A DNA stretch of 64,000 nt from Clonostachys chloroleuca. Its lineage: Eukaryota > Ascomycota > Sordariomycetes > Hypocreales > Bionectriaceae. Shown here piece by piece: positions 12,084 through 24,308 of the stretch. Numbering within the stretch: the first letter of the stretch is position 1; each line of letters opens with the position of its first letter. The stretch covers positions 496,001 to 560,000 of the forward strand of contig JBANAY010000003.1 of NCBI GenBank assembly GCA_037952775.1, in the 5' to 3' direction. Under the pieces are notes generated by a model. It did not search any database and was not told where the DNA came from. It was given only the letters and a program-made list of their open reading frames with translations. The position numbers were made by a program, and so were the translations under genes.

Positions 12084-14179
12084 TTGTATTGTTTCGAGTA
12101 GTTTGTTGATACCCAATGTTGGCTGACTGGATAGTTGGTAGATGTGCTGGTTGGAAAAGGCAAGCGATTATATCCCTTTTATTATAATAGAGCGCATACT
12201 TGACGCAATTGAATGCATCGTCATTGTTTCGTACATCCTTGATATCTACAGACACCGTTACAGGCATTCCCTTCCTGATGGAAAGCCTTTTGGAGAAATT
12301 GTGATTGGAACCTGCCATCAACAAAATATCAGGGCTTGTTCTCAGGGAAGATAGGACTTGAAAGAATCTCAAATTAAATAGATTGATTGCGTTATCACAC
12401 GATCAAACTCCCGGAGATTATATATCAACTTCCGGATCCAGATATGAACAACATGCGCTTCCATCTGAAGTCGATCGGACATTTGTCATGGATCGCTAAG
12501 CTGCAGCTCCCCCACAACTCCCCTGCCAAGAAGTTTTCCTACAGCTTGCCAAGAGAGCTGATCCTTGGCAGGAATCTTTCCAGATCTAAGGGCTCGATAG
12601 ATAAGATGCTGCTAAAATTATCTAGAACTAGGGAAGTGAATAAATGATTGAAATCGAGACATGCCTAGAAGGATTCTCTTTCAAGATCCAGGTTGAACCA
12701 AAATTAACAGTAATATTAATGATTCTCATTCAACAATCATATGGTAGAACCAGCGAATGATATTTTTTTTTGGTTCTCGCTCACTGTGGCAAGATTCTCT
12801 CATTGCTCTCCAATCTTAAAAAAATGCTGCCCAGATAATCTACATGATGGTATCGAATAACAAGCAATATCAGTTCTGGCCCGGTATATCTGGAATCTTT
12901 TCAGAAAAAACATGGCATATTAGTATGCTAGGACCAAGTCTCAAAACTTGATACTCATGAATGACTTCAGCCAGCGTTCATTCTACAAATACCGGTCTTA
13001 GGTGCAAAAGCCTATCCGTGATTGGAGGCATTGTCCATAGTGCTTAGTTGCCGTTCGTGAGGTCTATTGCCTCGCCCCGCCGACAGCAACAGTCTCGAAG
13101 ATGAAGGCGGGCGTGTGTCGCCTATGCAACGTGGAGCAAGAGGGGTAAGATTCTTATAGCAACGATTTAATGACGCCCCGAGCGGGATGGCTCGAGTTAC
13201 TATTGACCGACCTTTTACCCTTGATAAATTGTCTCTTCCATGATACTCTCCGTTCTTCCTGTTCTCAGATCAATCCATCGTCACCTGAATAGGGGTTCAT
13301 AAGTTCTGGCATGCTGTAATAAGCCAGGACTTATTGTAGTATGGGAAAGGCTCATTGCGCGCCGTCACGGCATCGATGCCTTGAACATTCAAGACGGAGC
13401 ACTTCGATAGGCAACAGGATTCTGGGGGCCCCATTGCCCTTTCCGCGGTGCTGATTTCCAGACTCACATGGAAGCCCATTTTCCATAAGAGGGTGCGTTT
13501 TCCTTCGATTTCAGGCGCTTAGGCATTCCTTTGTCATAAGTCGGTCCTCTAACGGGTGGCAATTTTTGCGGTAGACGCCATCTCGATGCGATAAACGGTT
13601 GCTGGCGAACCGGCCCTTGTTGTATCATTCAATCCCAATTAGATACAGTACACAAGGCTACAAGCCTCTCTGCATAGCCATTCCAAACATTCTCATGGAA
13701 AACACAGAGTGGCTGGACCTGCGGTCTTTATATGGATCCGACTGTCGCGTGGGTGCGTTGATAGCGCAATTGAACCCATGTTTGTCGCCATGTCGCACAG
13801 AGGCCGACCACCCGTCAATAGTGGGCTGATATCGGCGTCTGCCACCGGTTCCTGACGGCCAATTCGACTCTTTGAGGATGGGCCAAGAGAAGAGACGGGG
13901 CCGGACACTCGATGCCGGGGCGGAGGAAGCTGGTATTTGGTGACAAATGCGGTTGCGTGATGGTGACGTGCTCAACACCAAGCCAATCAGATACCAGCGC
14001 TGTCCCGAGACTGGCGACAGTCGCTCTGCTATTGGCTCATCCAAATATCGGCGAGCGAAGTCGGCCCTAGATCTGGCAATGCGTCTTATTCTATAAGGGT
14101 ACGGTGGTGTTCTGGTCAGGGGCATCTCAGACACCGTGCGACCAACGACGACACACATTCCAACGCCTCGCGATACAAC
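12084..14179. other. Intergenic, 2.1 kb
   Basis: No supported gene. The first 900 bases are AT-rich 3' flank. The last several hundred bases are presumably the promoter of the flavoprotein monooxygenase. Confidence 0.4.
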
Positions 14180-15866
14180 ATGGCTAACACCCAGGAGCCC
14201 TTCCGTGTACTAATTGCCGGCGCAGGCATTGGAGGTCTGGCAACAGCCGTGGCTCTCTCTCGTATCTCCGGTATCCCGAATCTGGACATCCAGCTCTACG
14301 AGCAAGCCGATGAGCTTCTCGAAATCGGAGCAAGTATCGCCTTGAGCCCCAATGTAAGTGCGGAACGAGCTAAACAGAGCTTATTCACAATCTTCTCTAT
14401 CTATTGTTCGAGATTTACAACGGTATAACAGGGCATGAGAACCTTGGAAAAGCTTGGCGTGACCAATGCCTTTGATGACGACGCTGGGTTCAGAGGGACA
14501 AGTGGGATTCCTCAGATCATACGGTATTTCATGCCCATCACTGAATTTCTATCAAGTCCAGTTGGTATCCTATGCTAAACTGGGTTTGAAGCCACTGGAA
14601 ATCAAACCAGGTCGTATCCGTAGACACCTACACCAACGTCTCAGATCCTCGACACCAGACAACACGGTTTCATCGGGGCCACATCCACGCGGCCTTGTTA
14701 AAGCACGTACCGTCAAGTAACATCCATTTGGGAAAGAAGACTGTTGGTGCGAAATCCGATGCAGACGGCGTTACTCTCTTATTCGAAGACGGGACAGAGG
14801 CGCGAGGCCACGTTCTGATTGGCGCCGATGGCATCAAATCGGTTTGTTCTGAGAATCCATCTCGATAGATGTCGCTAATGCAGCTTTAGAAAGTCAGACA
14901 GGCGTTTGTACCAGAGCACAAGCTAAAATACAGTGGGAAGACCTTTGCTCGCGCCACCTTCGATGCATCTATCCTCGAAGGCAAGGTGCCAGATCTGCCC
15001 GAAGATGCCATTCATTGGGTAATATGTCATCATCAACACTGAGACTGCTTCCAGAGTCAAACTAACTAATCATGCTGTGATAGTGGGGTCTGAACGATCA
15101 CTTCTTTGCCTCAAAGCTTGGTATGTTGCAGAAGCCGCTTAGAGTATATTTCGAATTCATTCAGACTAATTCCGGCATAGGAAAGGGTCAGTTTACGACG
15201 GTCGGGTCATTTGATGACCCCAGAAGCACCGAAGAAATCGACAAGGCAGTTGCCTGGAACCAGGCAGATGATGTCAGTTGGTTCAAGGAGAAATACAGAG
15301 TAGGAATTGCCGCCAATACACGAACACTCAGGCTTAACTAACCCCGAACTTCAAAGAACTGGAACCCGACTGTCAAGGCACTGTCGGAACTTACACCATA
15401 CATTCGGCTCTATCCCAACTATGTGGGTGATGCGCTCTCTTCTTGGGTGATATCAGACCGCGCCACACTGGTCGGCGACGCCGCCCACACTCACGGCGGC
15501 TCTTTTGCTGCTGGAGGGTCGTTGGCGCTGGATGATTCCCTCGCCCTTGCCTTGGCCTTCAAGCATGTTATTCTGCCACAGGTCAACTCACCAGGCGTCA
15601 TAAGCGCGTCGGCAATCAAACAAGCGATCCAACTATACGACAGTGTGCGAAGACCTCACACTGCTCGACTCCTAGAGATTGTCCATGGCCAGCTTGGAGC
15701 GAAGAAGCCAGTATATTCATCAGATGCAGATGCTGAGAAGAGTCTACAGACCAAGGTAAAGGGAAGACCGAACACAAACTGGCTCTCAGAACACGATGTC
15801 GAAAAGGCATTTTTCCGAGTTGTCGGTGAGTCCAAGAAGATACCATCAGAACGGGCCAGACTTTAG
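14180..15866 (+). CDS. FAD-dependent monooxygenase, salicylate hydroxylase-like
   Basis: Seven exons (14180-14353, 14432-14523, 14592-14841, 14890-15018, 15084-15120, 15181-15299, 15357-15866) give 436 residues; all phases agree. The FAD-binding GAGIGG lies at about residue 13-18, the HRGHIHAAL region in the middle, the DG motif in VLIGADGIKS near residue 170, and the second FAD motif LVGDAAHTHGG near residue 305. This is the p-hydroxybenzoate/salicylate hydroxylase group, which uses NAD(P)H and O2 to hydroxylate aromatic rings. The last three residues, ARL, fit the peroxisomal PTS1 consensus. The ATG is the first and directly precedes the Rossmann strand. An esterase follows 448 bases downstream on the same strand, suggesting possible joint action on an aromatic ester; that is inference. 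Confidence 0.88.
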
Positions 15867-16314
15867 ACATCGTGGGTGGTAGATCGGCTCGTTCATAGAG
15901 TAAGCGCTGTACATACATCCGCCCTGATTTCCATAAAAATGCGTTGCCGTTAGACCTTGAAATAAATACCATTCGCACCTCAAATAGTTTTTGCTTTCAT
16001 TCTACATAGAATGTACGATAGGTACAATAACGTTACTCGGCAAGTTACCCTGGTCTTATCATGCGGGAAATCCTCCCCGGACATTGATGTCCAGTTAGCT
16101 TCATTCCGCACAGGGACTAACACGATGCGAAAAGAGGGGTTCTGGGTCTCAGTCCGGCGGTTAAGCCGAGGATCCAGATGGCACCATTACTTATTACATT
16201 TGTCTCATGCAGCGTTGTGAGCCTCGGTCCGAGAGCTGCCAATCCGACCATTGATCTGAAATATTCCAGTTTCGACACGGAGCTTCAGCCTCTTCTTAGA
16301 TCAAAGAAGCCCCG
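15867..16314. other. Intergenic between monooxygenase and esterase
   Basis: 448 bases separating two genes on the same strand. It contains no gene and is presumably terminator plus promoter. Confidence 0.4.
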
Positions 16315-17497
16315 ATGGATTTCTCAAAATACGGACACCCAAGCCCTCAGTGGCTCGCGTTTGTTGAGGCAAATCCCAGCGCTGCCGAAGAAGGCTCAAG
16401 TGGAAATGACCCCTCAACGGCGTTGGAGCTTCAGCAAGCAGTAAACTCGTTTCGAGACAAGGCCAGCGCCAAAATCTTTGCAGAAGCGGGCTTCGAATCC
16501 CAGCTAGACATCTCAACAACTTCCCTGCAGTCGAGGCATGGACATTTGATCCCTGTACGGCGGTATACTCCCAAGCAAGACGCACCCAGAGCGGGGGATC
16601 AAGGCATTAGAAATCAGCGATCGCTCATTTACTTCCATGGTGGCGGGTTTCTTTTTGGGACAGAGACGTCGGAAGATCCTCTTTGCGCCAAATTTGCCCT
16701 TGACGCAGGAATTTCAGTGTACAGCGTCAATTACAGCCATACGCCGCAGCATGTCTTCCCTGTGGCTCACGATGATGCCCTGGACGTGTACAACCACATC
16801 GGCGAGAATTCTGCTCTATATGGCATCGATACTCCATCTGGACAGCTGGCAGTCTTGGGCATTTCGGCCGGAGCCAACCTTGCCGCAGAATTTGTCCAGC
16901 ACGACGTGGCGCGCGCAAAGGCAGACCCGTCTCACAGGCGCCTGGTTTCCGGAGCAGTTCTCTCTATCCCATGGCTTATTCACGGGGATCATACCCCGTT
17001 GCATCTGATGGAATCACCCGAGAAGGCCTCAAGCCGGCAGTGCCGTGATGCCCCTGTGCTTCCATGGCCCAGGCTACAGCTGTTCGTCAATTTGTTGAAG
17101 ATGGAAGACAGCGCGGACCCCAGGATCAGTGCAGCCCTTCGCCCAGACTCCGAGCTGGAAGGTTGGCCAAAGACAGGGTTCATCATAGCTGGAATGGATC
17201 CGTTGAGAGACGATGGTTTGATCTTCGCCAAGCGACTCGAAGCTTTAAAGTAGGTTTTCTTATCTCTCGCAAAGCTCCCACGTCCTGCGTTACTTATAGG
17301 CATACTAACCTGAAATTTGCTCTTTGCATAGGACTTCTACGAGCGTTCATATCTTCCCGGGAGTTCCTCATGGATTCAGACGTTGGGTAGATTTGCCATT
17401 TTCGAAGCAGAGCGACGATGTCACTGCTGACCTCATCCGATGGGCGCTTGGGTTGGAGACGAAGGGTTCAATTGAAGGATGGCACGAGTACGCATAG
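16315..17497 (+). CDS. Alpha/beta hydrolase, HSL-type esterase
   Basis: Two exons, 16315-17249 and 17332-17497, with an 82-nt intron holding an ACTAAC branch site; 366 residues. The oxyanion-hole motif HGGG is at residues 108-111 and the nucleophile elbow GISAG at about 182-186. The acidic residue is probably in the GMDPLRDDG segment, and the second exon supplies the catalytic His in PGVPHGF. This order is that of the hormone-sensitive-lipase (GDXG) family, which hydrolyses short-chain or aromatic esters. There is no signal peptide, so it should be intracellular. It ends WHEYA. It follows a salicylate-hydroxylase-like gene, so it may release an aromatic acid for that enzyme (inference). Substrate unknown. 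Confidence 0.85.
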
Positions 17498-18256
17498 ATT
17501 TATGTAATGTTTAGATATTACGACTTGGCAATAGACGTAGAATATATTTCCAATGAACAATTGACCATCCAATTTCAAAAAAACCTAGGAGTCACATGAA
17601 AATAGCACAACGATCATATCATTAACTATATCACCGAGAGTCAATAAAAGAGTCATCGCTCATTGTAGACGCGTCACAGGTGCTATCATTTTCGACCATC
17701 GCAATTGACGCTGGGCAGCCAGGCATCAGGTCACTCCTAGTTCAGAGAAAATCACATCAACCAGGTGTGCAGAGCAATAGAAGATCTAGCTTTTGACAAA
17801 AGGGCAAGAGTTGAACTAATCATAGGACTATCCATAACATAGGAGACAGGGTTCGTAAGAACAGCGGTGAGAGCACAGATGCAGCTCGGAACTTGCGATG
17901 TCTCAGCTGCCGGCCTATGCTTTAGAAAACTCGTACTATTTGTCTATTCTTAGGCAGACATTGGGTTTCTAGCCGCCTTACGGGCGAATTAATGCGCGAG
18001 AACTGTCCGAATTTACGTCAGCGGCTTGTGGTGACACCATTATCTACCAATGAAGGTGTTATCAACATTCAAGCAAAAACAACGTGAAGCGGGGTAAAGC
18101 TACCAGATAGAAGGCAAAGGAAAGACGGCGTAGAGTTTGGGTATAAAAGCATTGCTCTTTCCCACTTATGCATCCAACTTCTCCTCTTTCCATTCACATC
18201 CTTTCGACCTCGCTACACCATCTACCAGAAGTCACCACTGTTATTCACCCTTCAAG
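17498..18256. other. Intergenic with promoter of small Gly/Ser/Tyr-rich gene
   Basis: No gene. The last 150 bases hold a good TATA box and a pyrimidine-rich leader (CTTCTCCTCTTTCC), features of strongly expressed fungal genes. Confidence 0.45.
18142..18148 (+). promoter_or_regulatory. TATA box
   Basis: TATAAAA, 115 bases before the ATG at 18257, followed by a CT-rich stretch. A good core promoter for a highly expressed small gene. Confidence 0.5.
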
Positions 18257-18605
18257 ATGCCTTCCGGCTACGAGTACAAGAGCTCCGGCACCAACTCACA
18301 GGTAAGTCACAGCGCTGTTGTGTATAATCTCCGGCCTGACATGCTGAACGCTCCCCAGGGCAATCACTACTGCGCTCGTGATTATGGCTCCAGCGGCTCC
18401 AACCAGAACTCTTACCACTACTCGAACACGTAAGTTCCACATCTTCTAAGCCTGGTCTGTAGCGGATGCTGAACGGCGTAGTGATGGATCCTACTATTAC
18501 TCGAACCCCAATGGCAGCACCTATTACAATAACGGCTCAGGCGGCTCTACTTATACTCCTGCCGGCAGCGGCAGTGGCAGCAGCAGTGGCAGTGGAAAGA
18601 AGTAA
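18257..18605 (+). CDS. Small Gly/Ser/Tyr-rich protein
   Basis: Three exons (18257-18301, 18359-18429, 18482-18605) give 79 residues. Both introns are 52-57 nt, start GTAAGT and keep phase. The protein is almost entirely Gly, Ser, Tyr and Asn, with repeated SYHYSN / SYYYSN blocks and a Gly-Ser tail ending GSGKK. There is one Cys, no signal peptide and no membrane helix. Two well-formed introns in so short a gene, a TATA box and the ordered composition argue that it is real. I do not recognise a named family; it resembles small low-complexity fungal proteins often linked to stress or conidia, but that is only an impression. Confidence 0.65.
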
Positions 18606-19877
18606 TCGTAAAACCTGATAGCTATGTATTTCCGACCATCACCATGTCTCGATACGGTGGAAATGGCGGGGTCCATGCAATAGGAGTAGTGGTAACAAAC
18701 ACAATTGATGCTGCTTTACATATTCTTCCTGTTCAGAGTAGTGTGATTGCCGACAGAACCTCATCCCAGTCCGTAGGGCACGTTGCCTCAGATTAGATGT
18801 CCAAATGGAATCAAAGTTTCCAGCCTCCAATCGTGAAGCAGCGTGGCCCTCACACTATCCGGGATCTTGCTTCCGGTCGATTGGCTAGTTGGCAAGGAAG
18901 CATGCAGGAGGCCAACCAGACATAACCCCAGACAGGTCTAGGGCCGGGATCGGATCGAAGCAACACTCTAATCCCGTGTCTGACTGCCGAGAGCCATCAG
19001 CGAGAACAAGTGGGACAGCGCTGATTTATGCCATTACCCAGTCCTCCAAGAGGCTAACGTTGCTGCGGTTTGTTTTATTCGTATAAGAGAAGATTGAGCA
19101 GACAGGGCGGACATCCATGAGATACTATCGGGCATCAATGGATTGATCCATCGCGGAAACAGTCACAGAGGTGGACAAAAAAGATTGGGTTTGCTCTGTA
19201 CTGTCACAGTGGTGCATCCGTAGCTCTATAAATAGAAACTGGAGCGTGTCCTTCTGACAGGGGGGTGGCCTAACACAATGTGTCACTATTCGATCATGGC
19301 GGTGGTAGTGGTCAAAGGCATGACTCGACATGAAGGCCATATATTGATCGGTTCATGCGAGTTATGAATTGCCGAGAATGACACACGCGACACATCTCGC
19401 TCTAGCCTTGAACGAATTGAGGCCCTGTTCGACTGACATCATGGCAATGCAAGGATATATGTGGCATCTGGCTCTACCAGCAGACTTGGCGGAGCACTAA
19501 ATCCTCAGCTTACGCTGTCTCCCTCTCACAAACGGCGCCCAGCAGCAGCCTGCAAGGATCTTCACGGCTCGTGACAGGCACGAGCGTGTGCTGACGCGCC
19601 CAGTGCCGCCAAGGGCCCCTGACCGGGCTCCAAGTTAAAGTGGTTGCGTTGACTGACGGTCTCCAATAATTTTAATTATGCGGCCGTCCCGTCCCTCCAA
19701 GGAGATGCAGCTCGCACTGATATATATTCTCCCAGATGATCCTAACTTATCGCCGACGGTTCTTGTTTGCTGGGTAATCGTCAAATCACCAACAGCAAGC
19801 GAAGAGAAGCATCAATTTCACACACAATAACCGAACCGAACCGGACAGAAACATCACACGACACCCGAACGCAATAA
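18606..19877. other. Intergenic, 1.3 kb
   Basis: No gene supported. A TATATATT near 19720 and the CA-rich stretch at about 19780-19877 look like the promoter and leader of the AAA+ ATPase gene. Confidence 0.4.
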
Positions 19878-22023
19878 ATGGTGGTTCTCAGTCCGCTCCC
19901 GCGGGGCACCAAGATGAGTTTTTCGGTCGCCCGCCCATCGACGAGGCGCCCGAGACGTCGCAGGTCCTGATCCAGACCCTCTACGAAGCGCCGCAGACAT
20001 GCCACTGCTGCCGCAACTGGTCCGTCGACCCGGGCGCGTCGCTCGAGGAGGAGAACAAGGCGCTGGTGGCGCGCATGCGCAAGAACTACAGCGAGGGCCG
20101 CACCATGTCGCTCGACTCGGTGGTGATCCAGAACGCGAGCCTCAAACAGACGGTGCGCGAGGTCTTCGAGGGCTACAAGGGCATGAAGCCGTCGATGAAG
20201 AAGTTTGTCTTCAAGGCGCCCTTCCACCCCTTCTACTTCCGCTGGGCGCGCTTCACCGAGATCCTCGAGCGCCAGCAGCGGTCGCCGCAGCCCGCCCCGG
20301 CCACGTACTCGCAGCTGCTGCACGACCTACTGCTCGAGGAGCTGCAGAAGGACATGACCGAGGTCGAGTTGCTGCTGGCCAACAAGTCCATCACCTACCG
20401 GCGGCTGTGGGCCATCTTCCAGCCGGGGGAGCGCGCCGTCTCGACCAAGGACGGCGTGCACGAGTTCTTCGTCATCAACTACTGCGAGTACAAGGAGTCG
20501 CACATGGAGATCCACGCCAAGTACGTCGACTGGGACGGTACGAGCTTCGGGTATGCCAACAAGACCCTGCGCGTGGACAAGTTCGCCGGGACGCGGCACA
20601 TTGCCGAGCTGGAAGTTTTTCCTGCCTCGTTCCATCCCTTGAAGAAGGAGCTTGAGCTGCAGGCCATCGCGCGGGGGAAGAAGTTCCAGACGCTCGGCCT
20701 GGGGCACCAGCACAAGGCGTACGATGGCCTGGTGAAGTACACCGTCGGCAGACGCAAAGTAACGAAAAGCGTATGTCCTCATCCCCTCCCTTCAGAAATT
20801 TCAAATATATTCACCCGCTAACGACGCCGCCATACAGATGAAGGGCCGTATTGTGCTGGACAAGGTGGCCTACATGCGAGAGACCCGAAAAGACACGGAG
20901 CTGGTGGCGCTGACGGCTGGAGCAATCATGCCGGACATCGACGTCGGCGATTACGAGCACGTTCGTCCCCAGCCAATCTCGGCCCAGACCATGATAAATG
21001 CGTTGGAAGGGGGTATTCAATTCGACAAGGTGGCGAGCAAGATCAAGGCGAGACGGAGCTTGAACAGAAAAAGTACGCATAGCCATTTGGCAGAAGAATC
21101 CGTGAGGCGCAGTCCAATACTTATATGAATATCCTAGGTCAAGACCTCACCGATGATCAGCTAATGCTGTGTTCCGCAACCGTCCACGGATTCTTCCTGG
21201 AGCTGAACAGGTGGGCGAAATTCGAGGTGGAGAGCGTCAAGGACATCGAATGGGACGACGAAGTGTTCTCGACTTTGCTACTTCCAGAGGGGTACAAGAC
21301 TCTGATGCTCTCGTTCGTCCACGGCCAGGAGGGCAACATGCCCCAGACAAAGGAGCTGGAGCACAGCAGGGGGCTGGGGCTGAACATCTTGCTGGCGGGG
21401 CGTCCGGGGACGGGCAAGAGTTTCACAGTCGAGGCGGTGGCAGAGCACACGCGCAGGCCGTTGTACAGGCTGAGTGCCGCAGAACTGGGTGAGGATGCCA
21501 AGGCGGTAGAGGAGAGGCTTCAGATGGTGCTGGAGCTTTCGGAGAAATGGGACGCCATCCTGCTGCTGGAAGATTGCGATGGCTTTCTCCAGGACAGAGC
21601 CATTGTCGGCGTGGCACTTCGGTAAGTCTTGCTCCCTTGTACTTGCCACCTATCTCTGGGCACTCGATTCTAACAGACTTTAGTCTCTTCGATTTCTACA
21701 AGGGCCTGATGTTCTTAACATCCAATCACCCAGAAGCCATCGACAGTGCGATGCAGACCCGAGTCAATCTCAGACTCAACTACCCCGATTTGAATGCAAG
21801 TTTTAGGGAGAACATCTGGAAGCAGCTCATCTGGAGTCTCGGACAAGCCAACACCTTGTCAAATGACGATTTTGCAAAGCTTCGAGCCCTCGAGATGAAC
21901 GGCAGACAGATCAAGAATGTGGCAAAGTTTGCGGTGCTGTTCGCCACGCGAGAGAGGGAGGCCTTCTGCATGCAGCATATCGAGCTGGTCCTTGAGGCGA
22001 CGCGTAATGGGCTTTCAAGCTAG
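19878..22023 (+). CDS. AAA+ ATPase; 5' end unresolved
   Basis: Exons end/start at 20770|20838, 21072|21138 and 21621|21684, with phases agreeing. The N-terminal half is the hydrophobic/acidic region typical of large fungal AAA proteins (FFGRPPIDEAPE, then a beta-rich segment with YCEYKESHMEIHAKYVDWDG). The AAA module has Walker A GRPGTGKS (about 21395-21420), a Walker B region and sensor-1 FLTSN. Walker B reads LLLEDCD rather than the family's LLLDEAD, so the catalytic Asp-Glu pair is inverted. The loop after it is also short. The coding frame has no in-frame ATG between a stop at 19775 and 20075, although it is clearly coding from about 19900. The natural-looking ATG at 19878 is one frame off. 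This may be a missing base or an unseen first exon (an alternative ATG at 19736 joins in phase via 19774-19848). Confidence 0.8.
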
Positions 22024-22181
22024 GGTTATCATCATGGTCTGGAGTTTGGGTAGCGTTTATTGAATGTCTACGAGCTTATGAAACGTTCAGGTCATGGGAG
22101 CGCATTATGGGTTTCATCTTTTCTATATACCGATACCCTTTTATAATTTAATGATAGAGCAAACATCATATTCCAAGCATG

Positions 22182-23447
22182 CTAAAAGACAGCCGGCCTC
22201 AATCTCCACCTTTCAATTCTCTCGATCCCGAACATGGTACCCAGAGTCATTATAGTGAATTCATCCACCTCATCATACGTGAACTTGGTGAACAATGTCT
22301 CAACCTCTGATAGGAATATGAACCCAATATACCTCTCCGCACAGATTTTGTCCCAAGCAGGGGCCGACGGCGCATCCCACAACCCTTTGCGGGCGGTCAT
22401 CATCATCCCCACCACAGAGCAGCGGTGGCTCCGAGACTGCTGAATCATCTTGTACACTCCCTGGATACCAGCTACAAGCGTCCACGTCCGATTCATACTC
22501 TCGGCGATGATCCACGACATCCAAGAGCCGTCGGTCGACGAGCCCACATCCGACGCCTCGTACACACCGGTTGTCGAAACGTGTGTGCCCGACGTGCCAT
22601 TCAAATCACCCAGCCACAACGGATACCGAGCAAGAGGCTCCAGGCTGGCAGCCCATTCATACAGCGTCTGGATGTAGCCCTCGGCCACATGCCGCAGACG
22701 GAGATCGCCGTCAAACAGCCCGATAACCTGGTAGATCAGCAAAGCCTGGACGCGACCGAGCGATTCAATCGGGTCGAGCACAGATGGGTCCTTTGGATGG
22801 GACTCGACCAGATTCCTTACCCTGTCCTCAATTATCCGGTATATCATCTGCTCGTTTGCCTGATTCTTACGCAGGTAGGACGCCACGGAGGTGTACGCGT
22901 CCTGTATGCACGCGGGCAGCCGTCGTTTGTACAGTTGTGGATGGATGAATGGGTTGCTCCCTTTGTCCACCCAGCGGGCCAGCCACTCCTTGGCTATTGC
23001 CACATGATACTTCATGTTATCAAACGCGGATGGATCAAGGTCCGCTTTCTGGATGGGGAGAAGCACGCCGAGGTCGCCTGGGATATTTTGGAACCACGAG
23101 GGCGGTGCCGAGGCGCGAAGATCCTGGTCATCGTAGGTGAGGGAGTCCTGCAGGTCCAAGGCCAGGTAAAAGTTGGCGGGGTCGAATCTGTGCGGCTGGG
23201 GCAAGGTCGACACCGCCGTGGAAGACCGCGATTCCCGCGATGCCGCCGCCGTCGCGCTGCTGTCGCTCCCAATGGTGACAGCATCTTCGTCATCGGGGAT
23301 GAGGACGTAGGAACTTGGCTTCGAGGGAGGGTACAGGCAGGGGACATTGAGGCGTCTGCAGCGGACACATTGCGGTTTCTGCCTCCCGCACTTGCGCTTT
23401 GCGACGGCGCAGGGTTTGCATGCTTTGGGACCTGAGGCTCTGCTCAT
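22182..23447 (-). CDS. Zn2Cys6 transcription factor
   Basis: Single exon, 421 residues. The N-terminal zinc cluster CKPCAVAKRKCGRQKPQC..C continues to CLYPPSKP (about residues 10-37), matching C-x2-C-x6-C-x5-6-C-x2-C-x6-C. The zinc knuckle is followed by a Ser/Ala linker and a helical region that ends at RPAVF. It lacks the long fungal-specific middle homology domain of large members, so it belongs to the shorter group seen near metabolic genes. Expected to bind CGG-type sites in the nucleus. The ATG is the first, ten residues before the cluster. It lies tail-to-tail with the AAA+ ATPase (158 bases apart), so no shared promoter is implied. Target genes unknown. Confidence 0.85.
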   Translation of the reverse strand: MSRASGPKACKPCAVAKRKCGRQKPQCVRCRRLNVPCLYPPSKPSSYVLIPDDEDAVTIGSDSSATAAASRESRSSTAVSTLPQPHRFDPANFYLALDLQDSLTYDDQDLRASAPPSWFQNIPGDLGVLLPIQKADLDPSAFDNMKYHVAIAKEWLARWVDKGSNPFIHPQLYKRRLPACIQDAYTSVASYLRKNQANEQMIYRIIEDRVRNLVESHPKDPSVLDPIESLGRVQALLIYQVIGLFDGDLRLRHVAEGYIQTLYEWAASLEPLARYPLWLGDLNGTSGTHVSTTGVYEASDVGSSTDGSWMSWIIAESMNRTWTLVAGIQGVYKMIQQSRSHRCSVVGMMMTARKGLWDAPSAPAWDKICAERYIGFIFLSEVETLFTKFTYDEVDEFTIMTLGTMFGIERIERWRLRPAVF

Positions 23448-24308
23448 GATGCAGGATGTTCATCGGGAGCAGCGGGAATGTGCATGACAGAGACTCGCAA
23501 AGCATGATGACAGGTTGAATTTCTAAGCACTACCCTAGACCCTACGCGTAGATCTGTTGTGCGCTTACCCTGCGATTGAGTACATGGCCAATTTACTGTA
23601 ATTGGGCTCTACTAGCGCAATCGAAATTTATACCAAATTTTGCTTAATTCCGAGTGAAGAATGCGGGAAAATATCAAATCTGTACAGCTATTGTCGTGAT
23701 TTTGACAGTGAGCTTATCCTTGGATCATAAATCCTAGCAAAGGCATACAAACACCACTTCACCCAAAACCGCAAATCAAATCAATATCTTGCTACTGAAT
23801 AATATCACTGTGATGACCCACATAAAGCCTTCCTTGCATTATCGGAAAATAGAGATTTGGCAGCAAATCTCTTGGCTTTCGTGAGCCTCTGCAAATCCGC
23901 GGCTTGGCTCATCACTCCTTCCACTTTTTTTCATCGCTCCTTCAGCACTCACTGCGCGTGGCTGTGGGTAGCACGTGCGGGCACTAACCGTTCCAGGATA
24001 GCCCCCGCATGCCTTCCAGGTGAAAGGGAAGGCACGATCTTCTTGGCGTGCGGACTGCGGACGGACAATCTGACAAAGGGATCTATCTGATGAATCTGTG
24101 ATGCTCACAACATGGAGTTGAAGTTCCGCCCGAGCATTTGTCAGTTTCCAGGCGGTGAACATTATTAATGCAACTCTCATTTGCAACGTAGATGTTTTGA
24201 CAATGTCCTATTTATCCTGACTCCAGCCCGCAATACCATGAGCCAGCTAACCAGACTTACATGCAAGACCTTGGCTTAGGCTACTATCCAAGTATTCAAC
24301 TACCCAAC
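23448..24308. other. Divergent intergenic region
   Basis: 861 bases between the start of the Zn2Cys6 gene (minus strand) and the start of the lipase gene (plus strand); both promoters must lie here. No gene seen. Confidence 0.45.

Noticed and set aside
22425..23435. Plus-strand 336-codon frame opposite the Zn2Cys6 gene
   Set aside because: Antisense shadow. The minus strand has the zinc cluster and start, and the plus frame has no domain.
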